From DASXVU01 sp963732855 (GTDB lineage: Archaea; Thermoplasmatota; Thermoplasmata; Methanomassiliicoccales; UBA472), in NCBI GenBank assembly GCA_963732855.1, contig CAVTBB010000003.1:124001-188000 (forward strand): a DNA stretch of 64,000 bases, given 5' to 3'. The translations under genes were made by a program, and so were the position numbers. Shown piece by piece: positions 54,307 to 62,863 of this stretch. The notes below the pieces were generated by a model. It had not been told where the DNA came from, did not search any database, and worked only from the letters and a program-made list of their open reading frames with translations. Every line of letters starts with the position of its first letter. The first letter of the stretch is position 1.

Positions 54307-54705
54307 CTATCGGTCCAGGCTCTCCTTGAACTCGTTCAACTTACGGTAGGCTACCGCTTGGCTGGCGGTCATCGCCATCATCGCCCCGACCATGACCGCG
54401 TCGAACATCTCGTCCTCGCTGGCGCCATACTTCGCCGCCTGCTTGAAGTGCACCATCAGACAATGATCCGCACCCAGTGCCGAACCGGCGGCGATCGCCG
54501 CCAGCTCCATCGACTTCTGGTCCATGAACTTCGGTTTGAAAAACACCGCGCTGGAAAGGTCCGAGTAGGGAATGAACAGCTCCGGCCGCTTGGAGAGCAC
54601 TTCCGATACCAGAGGGACCTGCCCATAAACCTTCTTGACCCGGTCCAAGACCATTTGGACATGTTCCTCGCTGTATCGGTCATCCTCGCAACCGTCATCT
54701 GCCAT
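54307..54705 (-). CDS. Carboxymuconolactone decarboxylase-family (AhpD-like) protein
   Basis: 132 residues from ATG 54705. The core AAIAAGSALGADHCLMVHFKQAAKYGASEDEMFDAVMVGAMM is the CMD/AhpD fold. The usual redox CxxC is reduced to one cysteine (DHCLMVH), so peroxidase-type disulfide chemistry is unlikely and the activity is unknown. The frame is open to 54999, but the extra sequence lacks family similarity. It lies downstream of the por cluster and the helical-barrel gene, in the same direction, and may be in the same transcript. Confidence 0.8.
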   Translation of the reverse strand: MADDGCEDDRYSEEHVQMVLDRVKKVYGQVPLVSEVLSKRPELFIPYSDLSSAVFFKPKFMDQKSMELAAIAAGSALGADHCLMVHFKQAAKYGASEDEMFDAVMVGAMMAMTASQAVAYRKLNEFKESLDR

Positions 54706-54775
54706 GCTTATGGGAATGGCCTCCTGGGGAATAATCCTTTCACTCCGATGATCGCCGCGGATAATCAGGTACTCC

Positions 54776-55786
54776 CTATTTGCCCTGTCCATTCCTGGAA
54801 AGGATCCTGAGGTAAAGGAAGGTCGCCCATCGGGAAGGTGCCTTCTTCTGTCCAAACTCCCAATCGCGCCAATCCTGCCATACGGATTCCGGGACCATTC
54901 TTCCCTTCGGGTCTGCCTTCGAGGCCAGTACGGAGACCATGTCCTTATAACGGAGGTCGCCCCGTACATGCTCGAACAGGCTGAGCACGTCGACCACATG
55001 GAGTATGTCGTACCAGACCAGCGGTGCCTTCACCTTGCGGAAGTCCGTGCCCATATAGAACTGGTATGGATGTCGCTCCCTGCTATTTTCCCATAGGTCC
55101 AAGACGCATTCCGTTCCAGACCTTGCAGCATCACCAGATACAAGCTCTGGAAATTCCGAAAGCGCCTTGAGCGATATCAATGTGGCATAGGGGCAAGGGT
55201 CTTCCTTTCGGCCAGGACCTCGGAACTTCCCTATCTCCTTCGACCCTATGCAGCGCCATCCGACCTCGGACGAGAGGCGGGCAATGTGGTGCGCTGCCCG
55301 CACTACCCTTGGGTCGCCCCTCAAGCCCATTCTGGCCAGACAGCTGACGGCCACCGGGGCATCTCAGAGGACCCAACCCAGCTCTTCCAAGCCGGAACCG
55401 CCGAAATGCTTGGGTATGACCATAGATACCCGGAACTGTCCTTCCTCGGAAATGCCGCCCATCAGGCGGTCCACTGCCGTTGGCATCCCCGGGTCGTCCG
55501 CCCTGATGCCGATATCAGACAGGAATTCCAGGATGTGGATCGGATGCGAGGCGGACCTATGGCTGTTCAGCGGCCGCCATGGCTCCGAGACCTCTGACAT
55601 CAACGAGAGGACCATTGGATCTGCCAACATGGACGACCTCGATTCGATCGCGCTCTCGTTTGAGATGTTGAGGTGGAGGAGGTCTATCATGGTGCGATAT
55701 CTCACGTATGCCGGCCCTTCCATAAGCCAGTCGATCACCCCCTTCTCGATTCCAGATGACATTCTTTCACCTTCTTCGGCATACAT
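54776..55786 (-). pseudogene. Prenyltransferase/squalene-cyclase-like barrel protein with in-frame TGA
   Basis: A single frame of about 336 codons is interrupted only by TGA at 55364-55366, between LEELGWVL and DAPVAVSCLARMGLRGDPR. The sequence has the alternating helices of an alpha-alpha barrel, with GPGRKEDPCPYATLISLKALSEF, HPYQFYMGTDFRKVKAPLVWYDILHV and DWRDWEFGQKKAPSRWATF, typical of an archaeal family often mislabelled nitrogen fixation protein NifH. Its ATG (55786) overlaps the porB stop (TGATG). Trp (TGG) or Arg (CGA) would repair the stop by one base. Either a pseudogene or a base error. Confidence 0.72.
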
Positions 55787-56754
55787 CAGAACACGTGCAG
55801 GTCATCCTTGTCGTGGTGCATCTTCATCTCTTCCGGCTTGAATATCGCGCAAACTGGCTCTTCGATCTCATGACCGTAGTTCCGGTACCATTTCTCGCAA
55901 AGCCAGCTCTGCAGCGTCCGGATGTCGTCATCGCTCATGTGACGGAAGCGGCCCTGAAGCCTCAGGTAATCGCTCACCGGCAGCATCTTCTTCGGCTTGT
56001 AGGTGGTCCGTGACTCCCCGTCCTCATACTCGAACAGCGTCCACATGCCGGTCTCGACCGCCAGCTTCGCGATCTCGACAGTCATGGCCGATTCATACTT
56101 CCAGCCCGGGACACATGGCGTAAGGATGTGCAGGAAGCGGAACCCGGACATGTGCTTGGCCTTGTCCACCTTCCTCACGAAGTCGTTGAAATGGGCGATC
56201 GAGAGCGTCGCGGCATACGGTGGATCGTGGGCCTCGACGATCTTCATCAGGTCCTTCTTGAAGGTCCTCTTCCCCTGCACCTTGCTACCGACCGGCGAGG
56301 TCGTCGTCCAGGCACCGAAAGGCGTCGATGATGAACGTTGTATCCCGGTGTTCATAAACGCTTCGTTGTCCACGCACACATAGATGATGTCCTCGTTCCG
56401 ATCTAGGGCGCTGGACAGAGCCTGGAGCCCGATATCGAAGGTCCCGCCGTCACCGGCGATGCCGACCACCAACGATTTCTTCCCCCGGCGACGGTACGCC
56501 GCCTTGATGCCGGTGGTGACCGCACCAGTGTTCTCGAACGCGGTGAAGAAGTACGGCGTGCGGAACGACGAGTTCGGGTATTGAGCGCTGAAGACAACGG
56601 CACAGCTGGCCGGAATATAGACCGTGACGTCAGGACCGAGTATCCGCATCACATTCTTGATGGCTATGGCAATGCCACATCCCGGGCAGGCCCCATGCCC
56701 ACTGACGAAGAACTCATTGCGCTTGATGTCCTTGAGACCGTGCATTTCTTCCAT
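55786..56754 (-). CDS. porB: 2-oxoacid:ferredoxin oxidoreductase beta subunit (PorB-like)
   Basis: 322 residues; the thiamine-diphosphate subunit of pyruvate or another 2-oxoacid:ferredoxin oxidoreductase. It has HGACPGCGIAIAIKNV near the N-terminus (an FeS ligand pair), and the TPP motif GIAGDGGTFDIGLQAL through CVDNEAFMNTGIQ. ATG 56754 overlaps the porA stop (TGATG); the preceding GTG at 56757 is also in frame. Its own stop overlaps the next gene. Which 2-oxoacid it uses cannot be read from sequence, although pyruvate is most likely. Confidence 0.93.
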   Translation of the reverse strand: MEEMHGLKDIKRNEFFVSGHGACPGCGIAIAIKNVMRILGPDVTVYIPASCAVVFSAQYPNSSFRTPYFFTAFENTGAVTTGIKAAYRRRGKKSLVVGIAGDGGTFDIGLQALSSALDRNEDIIYVCVDNEAFMNTGIQRSSSTPFGAWTTTSPVGSKVQGKRTFKKDLMKIVEAHDPPYAATLSIAHFNDFVRKVDKAKHMSGFRFLHILTPCVPGWKYESAMTVEIAKLAVETGMWTLFEYEDGESRTTYKPKKMLPVSDYLRLQGRFRHMSDDDIRTLQSWLCEKWYRNYGHEIEEPVCAIFKPEEMKMHHDKDDLHVF

Positions 56755-57926
56755 CACATATCCCCCCTCAGGTCATGCCAGTAGACATCACGTTCCGGCG
56801 TCTTCGCTATGCTGTCCTCGATGACGCCGAACACCTTGGCCAGTGTCTCAGGGGTCAAATCCCTTCCGCCAAGGCCGGCGATATGGTCCGTAATCGGCAG
56901 CCCGGTCCCATACAGGGCGTTCCGTACCTCCGTGAAGACCGGCCCATAGGAGTTGAACGCCGCAGATCGGTCGAACACCCCCAACGCCTTCAGGCCGGAC
57001 ACCGTTTCGAGCAGTTCAGCCTTGGGGAACGGCCGCATGAACCTCAACCGGATCAGCCCGGCCTTCTTGCCCTCCGCCCGAAGCTGGTCGACGACCAGCC
57101 GTGAGGTGGTGGCCGCCGTGCCGATCGCCACAAGGGCATATTCCGCTCCATCCATGCGGTACAGGTCCAGCAGATCTCCGTATGACCTTCCGAACCTCTT
57201 GGCGAAATCGATGTCGATCTCCTTGATGACGTTCCTTGTGGAATCTATCGCCCGGTCGAGCTGATACCGCATCTCGGTGGCATACTCCGGGGGACATATT
57301 GGATTCATCACTATCGGGTCATCCGGATCGAGCACGTTCAGCGGGGCGAACTTGGGCAGGAAGCCGTCCACCGCCGCCTGGTCTGGAACGTCGACCCGTT
57401 CGACCGTGTGCGATAGCACGAAACCGTCCAGGCAGATCATCATAGGCAGCATGACCCGATGATCCTCCGCAATGCGAAAGGCCTGCAGCGTCATATCCAG
57501 CGCCTCTTGGTTGTCCTCTACATAGCATTGGAGCCAGCCAGATTCACGCTCGGGCATCGAGTCATTGTGCTCCAGCCATATACCGGCAGCCGCACCGAGC
57601 GAGCGATTCACATTGGCCATTACCACGGGCAAACGTATCTGCGGGGCCGCATACAGCATCTCATGCATCAATGCCAACCCCTGGGAAGCCGTGGCGGTGA
57701 ACGTCCGGACGCCACCGGCGCTGGCGCCGACAGCGACGCTCATCACACTGTGCTCGCTCTCCACCGGAATGAAGTCTGCGTCCAATTCGCCGTTGTTCAC
57801 GAACTCGGCGATCTGCTCCACGATCAACGTCTGCGGTGTTATGGGGAACGCTGGGACCACCTCAACCCGGGCTAGCCTTGCCGCCCATGCCACGGCGTGG
57901 TCGGCGCTGATGACCTTGACTACCAT
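56754..57926 (-). CDS. porA: 2-oxoacid:ferredoxin oxidoreductase alpha subunit (PorA-like)
   Basis: 390 residues; the pyrimidine-binding and CoA-proximal subunit: MVVKVISADHAVAWAARLARVEVVPAFPITPQT, FIPVESEHSVMSVAVGASAGGVRTFTATASQGLALMHEML. The C-terminal transketolase-like domain includes GLIRLRFMRPFPKAEL. Start 57926 is used because it gives the family N-terminus and overlaps the porGD stop by seven bases; the open frame upstream to 58013 lies inside porGD. The gene order porGD-porA-porB gives a complete enzyme. Confidence 0.94.
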   Translation of the reverse strand: MVVKVISADHAVAWAARLARVEVVPAFPITPQTLIVEQIAEFVNNGELDADFIPVESEHSVMSVAVGASAGGVRTFTATASQGLALMHEMLYAAPQIRLPVVMANVNRSLGAAAGIWLEHNDSMPERESGWLQCYVEDNQEALDMTLQAFRIAEDHRVMLPMMICLDGFVLSHTVERVDVPDQAAVDGFLPKFAPLNVLDPDDPIVMNPICPPEYATEMRYQLDRAIDSTRNVIKEIDIDFAKRFGRSYGDLLDLYRMDGAEYALVAIGTAATTSRLVVDQLRAEGKKAGLIRLRFMRPFPKAELLETVSGLKALGVFDRSAAFNSYGPVFTEVRNALYGTGLPITDHIAGLGGRDLTPETLAKVFGVIEDSIAKTPERDVYWHDLRGDM

Positions 57927-58822
57927 TCCTTCACCCCCTTGACCATCTCGATGGCGTTCACGGGGCACACCTGGGCGCATATGCCGCACCCTTTGCAATA
58001 TCGGAAATCCCACTTCTCGTAATCATCCTCGAGACGGTGGATGCATCCCTCCGGGCAACAGAACCAGCAGCGCAGGCAGCGAATGCACTTCTCCTTGAGA
58101 TAGTGAGGTGTTTTGGTCCTCCAGGTCCCGGTCATGTTCTGCCAGGCGCTGCCTGGACCCACGTTCACCTTGCCATATGATTCCGATGGCAGCGTTACAC
58201 CGATGGGGATGTCCTGCCAATTTGGCAGCCACATCTCCCGGCGGGCGATCACCCGGTTGCCCTGACAGGTGCCTGTCTTGGTCCGGTCGTAGGCTGCCTG
58301 GGCCGCGGCGGCGTTGATCTCTGCCGCCTGCTTGCCCAGCCTCTCGCCGAAACGGTCCATTATGGCCGCTTTGATCGAGTCCAACGATACGAAGTCCTGG
58401 ATCTTCGCCATGGACCCGAGGATGGATGTGTTCACTATCGGAGCCTTAATGTGTTCCAGCGCCACTGAGGTCGCGTCGACCGCGGCGCAACGCACTGAGA
58501 TCCCCAGGTCTACATCCTCAGGTGACTTCCGGGTATTGATGACGGCGGATCCGTCCGGCTTCAGCCCATCCGCCACGGGATCAATGTCCAGCAAAGATTC
58601 GTCAAGAATGACCAACATATCTGGCTGGTAAATCTGCGACTTGATCCTGATCTTCTTGTCATCGATACGTGCGAACGCCCTCACCGGAGCACCGCGCCGC
58701 TCAGCGCCGAAGAACGGGAACGCCTGAGCCTCTAACCCTTCGAATACCGCCGCCTCGGCGAAGGCCTGCGCTGCCATGACCGCCCCCTGGCCGCCACGGC
58801 CATGAAAACGAACCTCGAACAT
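57920..58822 (-). CDS. porG/porD: 2-oxoacid:ferredoxin oxidoreductase, fused gamma-delta subunit
   Basis: 300 residues. Residues 1-180 are the gamma domain (FEVRFHGRGGQGAVMAAQAFAEAA, FFGAERRGAPVRAFARI). After a linker, the delta ferredoxin-type domain carries two 4Fe-4S motifs: CIRCLRCWFCCPEGC and CKGCGICAQVCP, for electrons on their way to ferredoxin. Gamma and delta are separate genes in many archaea but fused here. It is the first gene of the por operon; porA overlaps its end. The intergenic region to the rightward gene (58823-58938) holds both promoters. Confidence 0.93.
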   Translation of the reverse strand: MFEVRFHGRGGQGAVMAAQAFAEAAVFEGLEAQAFPFFGAERRGAPVRAFARIDDKKIRIKSQIYQPDMLVILDESLLDIDPVADGLKPDGSAVINTRKSPEDVDLGISVRCAAVDATSVALEHIKAPIVNTSILGSMAKIQDFVSLDSIKAAIMDRFGERLGKQAAEINAAAAQAAYDRTKTGTCQGNRVIARREMWLPNWQDIPIGVTLPSESYGKVNVGPGSAWQNMTGTWRTKTPHYLKEKCIRCLRCWFCCPEGCIHRLEDDYEKWDFRYCKGCGICAQVCPVNAIEMVKGVKEW

Positions 58823-58938
58823 GATGCACCACTGGCTGACGATTGGTCACGTAAGTATTTAATCCTGCACCGCTGGTCGAATCGGGAGAGGGGAGGAATT
58901 CAAAACTTTGAAATACGCATGGCTCCGAAGTTTATTGG

Positions 58939-59367
58939 ATGGCGAGCCAAGAAAAGGTCAAACTGGAAATCTCTAGGGAGACACGGGACCGGATTCTCGC
59001 GGTCATGAAGACACTTCACACGAGTGATATGGAAAATTTCCTGAACGACCTACTGGAGAGCATCGAGACCAGTGGACGGAGGCGCAAAGAGGCATCCTAC
59101 GATGTCGTGGAACGCATGTTCACAGCGACCTGCCCCATGAAGGAGCACAAGATCGTCCCGGATGAGGGCGAGAGGTGTGAGTATTGTGGAGAGATCCTGA
59201 TGGACCAAGGCACCGCGATCTGTACATATTGCGGTTCTCGGGAGATTAATTTCCTGGCTAAGTGCCCGAGGCATAAGGGTGGCGCAAGCCTGGTGGACTG
59301 TTCGAAATGCGAGGGGGGCAAGGTCGACGATAACAAGAATATCGTCATTTGTCGGTTTCTTGAATGA
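58939..59367 (+). CDS. Zinc-ribbon protein with ribbon-helix-helix-like N-terminus
   Basis: 142 residues. The N-terminal 45 residues (KVKLEISRETRDRILAVMKTLHTSDMENFLNDLLES) look like a ribbon-helix-helix or similar DNA-binding fold. The rest has eight or so cysteines in CxxC pairs (RCEYCGEIL, CTYCGSREI, KCPRHKGG, CSKCEGG), one or two zinc ribbons. It could be a transcription regulator; no named family is recognised. A TTTGAAATA box about 25-30 nt before ATG 58939 fits a leaderless message. It is divergent from the por operon. Confidence 0.7.
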   Translation: MASQEKVKLEISRETRDRILAVMKTLHTSDMENFLNDLLESIETSGRRRKEASYDVVERMFTATCPMKEHKIVPDEGERCEYCGEILMDQGTAICTYCGSREINFLAKCPRHKGGASLVDCSKCEGGKVDDNKNIVICRFLE

Positions 59368-59387
59368 TGAAAGAACAGAAAATCGGG

Positions 59388-59900
59388 CTATTTGATCTCT
59401 TTGAACAGCTCGCTCGGGTTTCCGCATACCGGGCAGGTCTTTGGTGGATCGTTGAAATGTATCTCTCCGCAGATCTGACAAACAGACAATCTCTGCGCTG
59501 GAAGGTCCCTCTTCTTTTTCAGTGACTGTTCCGCCTCTATGAAACTGCGTTCATGGTCCATCTCCACCCTCTTGGCGTAATTGAAACCGAGCGTGGCCTG
59601 GGACTTACCCTCTTTTCTTGATTGCTCAACAAACTCGGAATACATCTTGCTGTGCTCATTGTTCTCTTGTTCGATCGAGAGCCTGAGGTTCTCCTCGGTG
59701 GTTAGAACTCCATCATACCCCCTCAGGTGGTGCATGGCATGGACGGTTTCCGATTCGGCCGCCGCCCTGAACAGCTTCGCAATCTGCCTGTGACCTTCCT
59801 CATCTGCCGCTTCCGAATATGCAAGGTATAATCGGCTGGTCCGCGCCTTCCTAGCAAAGGCCAACTTAAGATTATCATCCGTGGTGACCAACGACGTCAT
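59388..59900 (-). CDS. Rubrerythrin-family protein
   Basis: 170 residues; a diiron protein that reduces hydrogen peroxide in anaerobes. The four-helix bundle shows AFARKARTSRLYLAYSEAADEEGHRQIA, AAAESETVHAMHHLRG, EQENNEHSKMY and RVEMDHERSFIEAE (diiron ligands). The C-terminal rubredoxin-type centre is CQICGEIHFNDPPKTCPVCG. ATG 59900 is chosen: GGAG is directly upstream and a strong TATA box (TTATATATG, about 59933-59941) fits a leader of a few bases. It indicates oxidative defence in an anaerobe. Confidence 0.93.
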   Translation of the reverse strand: MTSLVTTDDNLKLAFARKARTSRLYLAYSEAADEEGHRQIAKLFRAAAESETVHAMHHLRGYDGVLTTEENLRLSIEQENNEHSKMYSEFVEQSRKEGKSQATLGFNYAKRVEMDHERSFIEAEQSLKKKRDLPAQRLSVCQICGEIHFNDPPKTCPVCGNPSELFKEIK

Positions 59901-59979
59901 CTCCAAGTTGTCAAATATCTACGTTTTTAACATATATAATGAAATCTGGAAAGAAATCAAAATATGAACTAATGGGATC

Positions 59980-61017
59980 TCATTCCAGTTCCCATAAATG
60001 GATGATGCACCCATTCTCGGAGAATATCTGATAATTGTGCGGTATTGTGTCGTTGTTGTAGACCATCAGATCAGTGACACCGGTCCTATCGGGGCCGCCG
60101 AGGATAGTGGTTGGCAATATTGCCGACACATTCTTCCCCATGATGTCTACGCCCACATGGATGGCGAGCGATTCGTTCATAACCAGGTTTGATGAGGGAT
60201 GGTATGATAATGATGTCCCTTCGTGAGGCTGGAGCCGCATATTGCTTATAGCACCATGCCAAGATGCTGGATCGAAGTAATCTGTTTCGCTCACTTCAAT
60301 GGATGTCTCAGGAAGGATCTTGACGACTTGCAGGCCATCTAACTTTCCCGGAACGCTCGAATAGTTCCCAGACACCTGCACCTTTATCTTTATGAACGCT
60401 GAGACATTGTTGTCCATCCATTGAAGGTACGTTGATGTGTCGCTGCTATGGGAGGCGCTAGTCCAGCCTGCCGAGAAAAATAGGTAAGGGGAGCCGGAAC
60501 CGAGGCCACCGAATAAAACCTCAGAGGTCTCGTTCATGAATATGGATAAGCGGAAATTTGTGTGAGATTGGTTGTAATGATATGATGCGGCGTTGATCGT
60601 AGCCCAAACCTCAACGTCGGTCGCAAGAGTGAAGTTGATGAACGCCCGCCCAGAACTCCACTGACCGCCATCTACGTTGATCTTCTGGGTAAAATGGTCC
60701 TTCCCGCTCGCAAATACTTTAGGCGCGGAGGATCCTTTGATCAGAAGAGAGAAGTGGCCATCACTGTCTGAGAGAGTAGAATATTTACCGCTTTTCACCG
60801 AAGAGTTGACAATAGGAAAACCGTCGTTGTCGGCTACTGTACCAGAGACCTGGCAGGATTTGTCGAAAAGGTCGATTGCTCCGGATGCAAGGATCAATAT
60901 TGTGATCAAGCCCAGACATATCGCGATTACGACCACTACGACCAGCGGTCGAAGCATCAGCTTTTTGATCGAGCCCGATCTCGGTTGAACAGATGAATTC
61001 GCTCCTTCTCCCGACAT
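59980..61017 (-). CDS. Signal-anchored extracellular protein with carboxypeptidase-regulatory-like domain
   Basis: 345 residues. A short cytoplasmic N-end (MSGEGANSSVQPRSGSIKK) precedes one membrane helix (PLVVVVVIAICLGLITILILASG), then an extracellular part. The first 75 residues outside (CQVSGTVADNDGFPIVNSSVKSGKYSTLSDSDGHFSLLI) form a CarboxypepD_reg-like beta-sandwich, as in the SBBP protein near 16.6 kb. The rest is beta-rich with many NxS/T sites and no family match; the last 50 residues (LMVYNNDTIPHNYQIF) resemble a cupredoxin-type strand but lack copper ligands. ATG 61017 is clear. Confidence 0.78.
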   Translation of the reverse strand: MSGEGANSSVQPRSGSIKKLMLRPLVVVVVIAICLGLITILILASGAIDLFDKSCQVSGTVADNDGFPIVNSSVKSGKYSTLSDSDGHFSLLIKGSSAPKVFASGKDHFTQKINVDGGQWSSGRAFINFTLATDVEVWATINAASYHYNQSHTNFRLSIFMNETSEVLFGGLGSGSPYLFFSAGWTSASHSSDTSTYLQWMDNNVSAFIKIKVQVSGNYSSVPGKLDGLQVVKILPETSIEVSETDYFDPASWHGAISNMRLQPHEGTSLSYHPSSNLVMNESLAIHVGVDIMGKNVSAILPTTILGGPDRTGVTDLMVYNNDTIPHNYQIFSENGCIIHLWELE

Positions 61018-61114
61018 TTTCCTAATCGTGAGTAGTGATTTTTAGGATATTTATCGTTGACCGACGAGATTGAAAATGTGAAGGGTGCCGCGCGCGGGCG
61101 GCTTTTGTTTATAA

Positions 61115-62041
61115 CTATTGGACATAGTCCAGCCATGCCTCGTACATCGGGTCCTTGCCACTCACCGCGGCGCTGAACGCTTGCTGCAAATCCCTTGTAA
61201 TCGGTCCAGTCTTGCCCGAGCCGATGGAGATGTCGTCGATGAAGCTGATCGGTGTCAACTCAGCTGCAGTTCCAGTCATGAAGACTTCGTCGGCCAAGTA
61301 GAGCTCGGACCTGGTCATCGATTTCTCGACGATGTCGTAGCCCTTGTTCTTTGCTATGACGGTGACGGAGTCCCTCGTTATGCCTTCCAATATTCCTGAA
61401 GACAGCGGCGGGGTGTATAGTACTCCCTTCTTCACCATGAAGATGTTCTCCCCGGTCCCTTCGGCGACCTCTCCGTCGGAATTGAGCATTAGCGCCTCGT
61501 CAAAGCCGCGATGCACGGCTTCCAGCTTCGCGATGACCGAGTTGATGTAGTTGCCGCAGATCTTGGCATTGAGCATCGCAGAGCGGTTCGTCGGCTTCTC
61601 CCAGGTCGACGTGATGATCTTGGCTCCGGACTCTAGCTGCTCCTTGCCCATGTATGCCCCCATATGGGTGCAGGCGATGGCGACCTTGGTCGGCATCTTG
61701 GTCGGGTTCAGTCCGATCTTGCCTTCCGGGTTCGCTCCGTAGTAAGCCAATGGCCTGAGGTAATCGTCATCGGGGTTGCTGGAGCGGACCACTGCCTTGG
61801 ATGCCACACAAAGCTCATCGATAGAGAACGGGATGTCCAGCCAGATGACCTTGGCCGAGTTGTAGAAGCGGACCATGTGGTCCTTCAGCCTGAATATTGC
61901 CTTGCCCTTGATGGTGTTGTAGACGCGGATGCCTTCGAACACCCCACCGCCGTAATGCAAGCCATGCGTCAATATGTGCACGTTTGCGTCTTGCCAGTTC
62001 ACCAGCTTGCCATCCATCCATATCTTTGAATTATTTGTCAT
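61115..62041 (-). CDS. ilvE: Branched-chain amino acid aminotransferase
   Basis: 308 residues; class IV PLP aminotransferase for the last step of Val, Leu and Ile synthesis. Key parts are HGLHYGGGVFEGIRVYNT near the N-terminus, the PLP-lysine region MLNAKICGNYINSVIAK, and DEALMLNSDGEVAEGTGENIFMVKKG. ATG 62041 begins MTNNSKIWMDGKLVNW, as in the family. It lies 49 nt downstream of the ilvN-like gene in the same direction, so this is a branched-chain amino acid operon. Confidence 0.95.
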   Translation of the reverse strand: MTNNSKIWMDGKLVNWQDANVHILTHGLHYGGGVFEGIRVYNTIKGKAIFRLKDHMVRFYNSAKVIWLDIPFSIDELCVASKAVVRSSNPDDDYLRPLAYYGANPEGKIGLNPTKMPTKVAIACTHMGAYMGKEQLESGAKIITSTWEKPTNRSAMLNAKICGNYINSVIAKLEAVHRGFDEALMLNSDGEVAEGTGENIFMVKKGVLYTPPLSSGILEGITRDSVTVIAKNKGYDIVEKSMTRSELYLADEVFMTGTAAELTPISFIDDISIGSGKTGPITRDLQQAFSAAVSGKDPMYEAWLDYVQ

Positions 62042-62090
62042 GTGAATCCTTCCTTAGGTGCGAAATAGTAATTGGTTTGACACGGTCCAA

Positions 62091-62453
62091 TCAGATCGCG
62101 TTGACCGCCTTGATGAATTTGTCCGGTCTTGCATTGTCCATCATCGAGTCGACCTCTTCGATGCTGCCGATCAGCCTTACCTTTCCAGAGGAGCTGCTTG
62201 CCAATGCGTAAGATTCCTGCCTGGTCTCGTCGACCAGCTCACACTGGATTATATCATGAAGGCGGGACAGCGCCTCTACCGATCTATCAGCCTGGACCTT
62301 ATCGACGATGGTCAGCACCACGCGTGCCTTTCCCGGTATCTCGCACTTACCTACCACGATGGTTTCGACGTTGATCTTCCTCCGGGTGAACTCCTGGAGT
62401 ATTCGCTGCATCACGCCGAACTCGTCATTTACGACCATTGAAATTACCTGCAT
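62091..62453 (-). CDS. ilvN: ACT-domain acetolactate synthase small subunit-like protein
   Basis: 120 residues. The ACT domain QVISMVVNDEFGVMQRILQEFTRRKINVETIVVGKCEIPGKARVVLTI is that of IlvN, which gives valine feedback to acetolactate synthase. The usual C-terminal half of IlvN is short here. The large subunit IlvB is not in the window, so the assignment rests on the ACT type and the adjacent ilvE. ATG 62453 has GGAGTGAG upstream and follows the stop of a small ORF by one base. Confidence 0.82.
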   Translation of the reverse strand: MQVISMVVNDEFGVMQRILQEFTRRKINVETIVVGKCEIPGKARVVLTIVDKVQADRSVEALSRLHDIIQCELVDETRQESYALASSSSGKVRLIGSIEEVDSMMDNARPDKFIKAVNAI

Positions 62454-62454
62454 C

Positions 62455-62700
62455 TTACTCACTCCTTCCCTTCTTCTTCGAACTGGATGTCGTCGATGAA
62501 ACTTCGTAGTTGCGCACGGAATGGTTCTTCTTGATGGGATGGTAGTAGCCCTCGTCGCTCTTCCCGTTATCCGACCCTTTGGGATACTTCGGGGTCGATA
62601 ACCAGGACATCGAGAACTGCCCGTCGTCATCGTTCATTACGTGCTTTGGCTTCTTCCTTTCGCCCCCTGCGACCATGCCGGAGACGAAGAACTTGAGCAT
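62455..62700 (-). CDS. Small hypothetical protein coupled to ilvN
   Basis: 81 residues from ATG 62700, polar and Ser/Lys-rich (GERKKPKHVMNDDDG, STTSSSKKKGRSE at the end), probably disordered. It is not an attenuator-type leader peptide: it has only two leucine, isoleucine or valine clusters. The stop lies one base before the ilvN start, suggesting co-translation. No family is recognised, and the low complexity leaves doubt that it is a real gene. Confidence 0.4.
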   Translation of the reverse strand: MLKFFVSGMVAGGERKKPKHVMNDDDGQFSMSWLSTPKYPKGSDNGKSDEGYYHPIKKNHSVRNYEVSSTTSSSKKKGRSE

Positions 62701-62863
62701 GATTGTTGATACCATAAGCTGTACCTTCTAAGCGATCATTAGGGACCGACCCTCGGAGAGAGTCTCCCCTTTCAGATACCCAATACCTGCTGCTCGACCA
62801 CTACGATAAGTACTGGAGTCTGAGCAACGCTGAGCATCGTCGATTGAATTGTAAGGAATATAT

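Noticed and set aside
55364..55366. TGA read as selenocysteine in the barrel protein
   Set aside because: The family has no Sec or Cys at this place that I know of, no SECIS-like hairpin is obvious, and archaeal Sec is known from other lineages. A one-base change from TGG or CGA is simpler.
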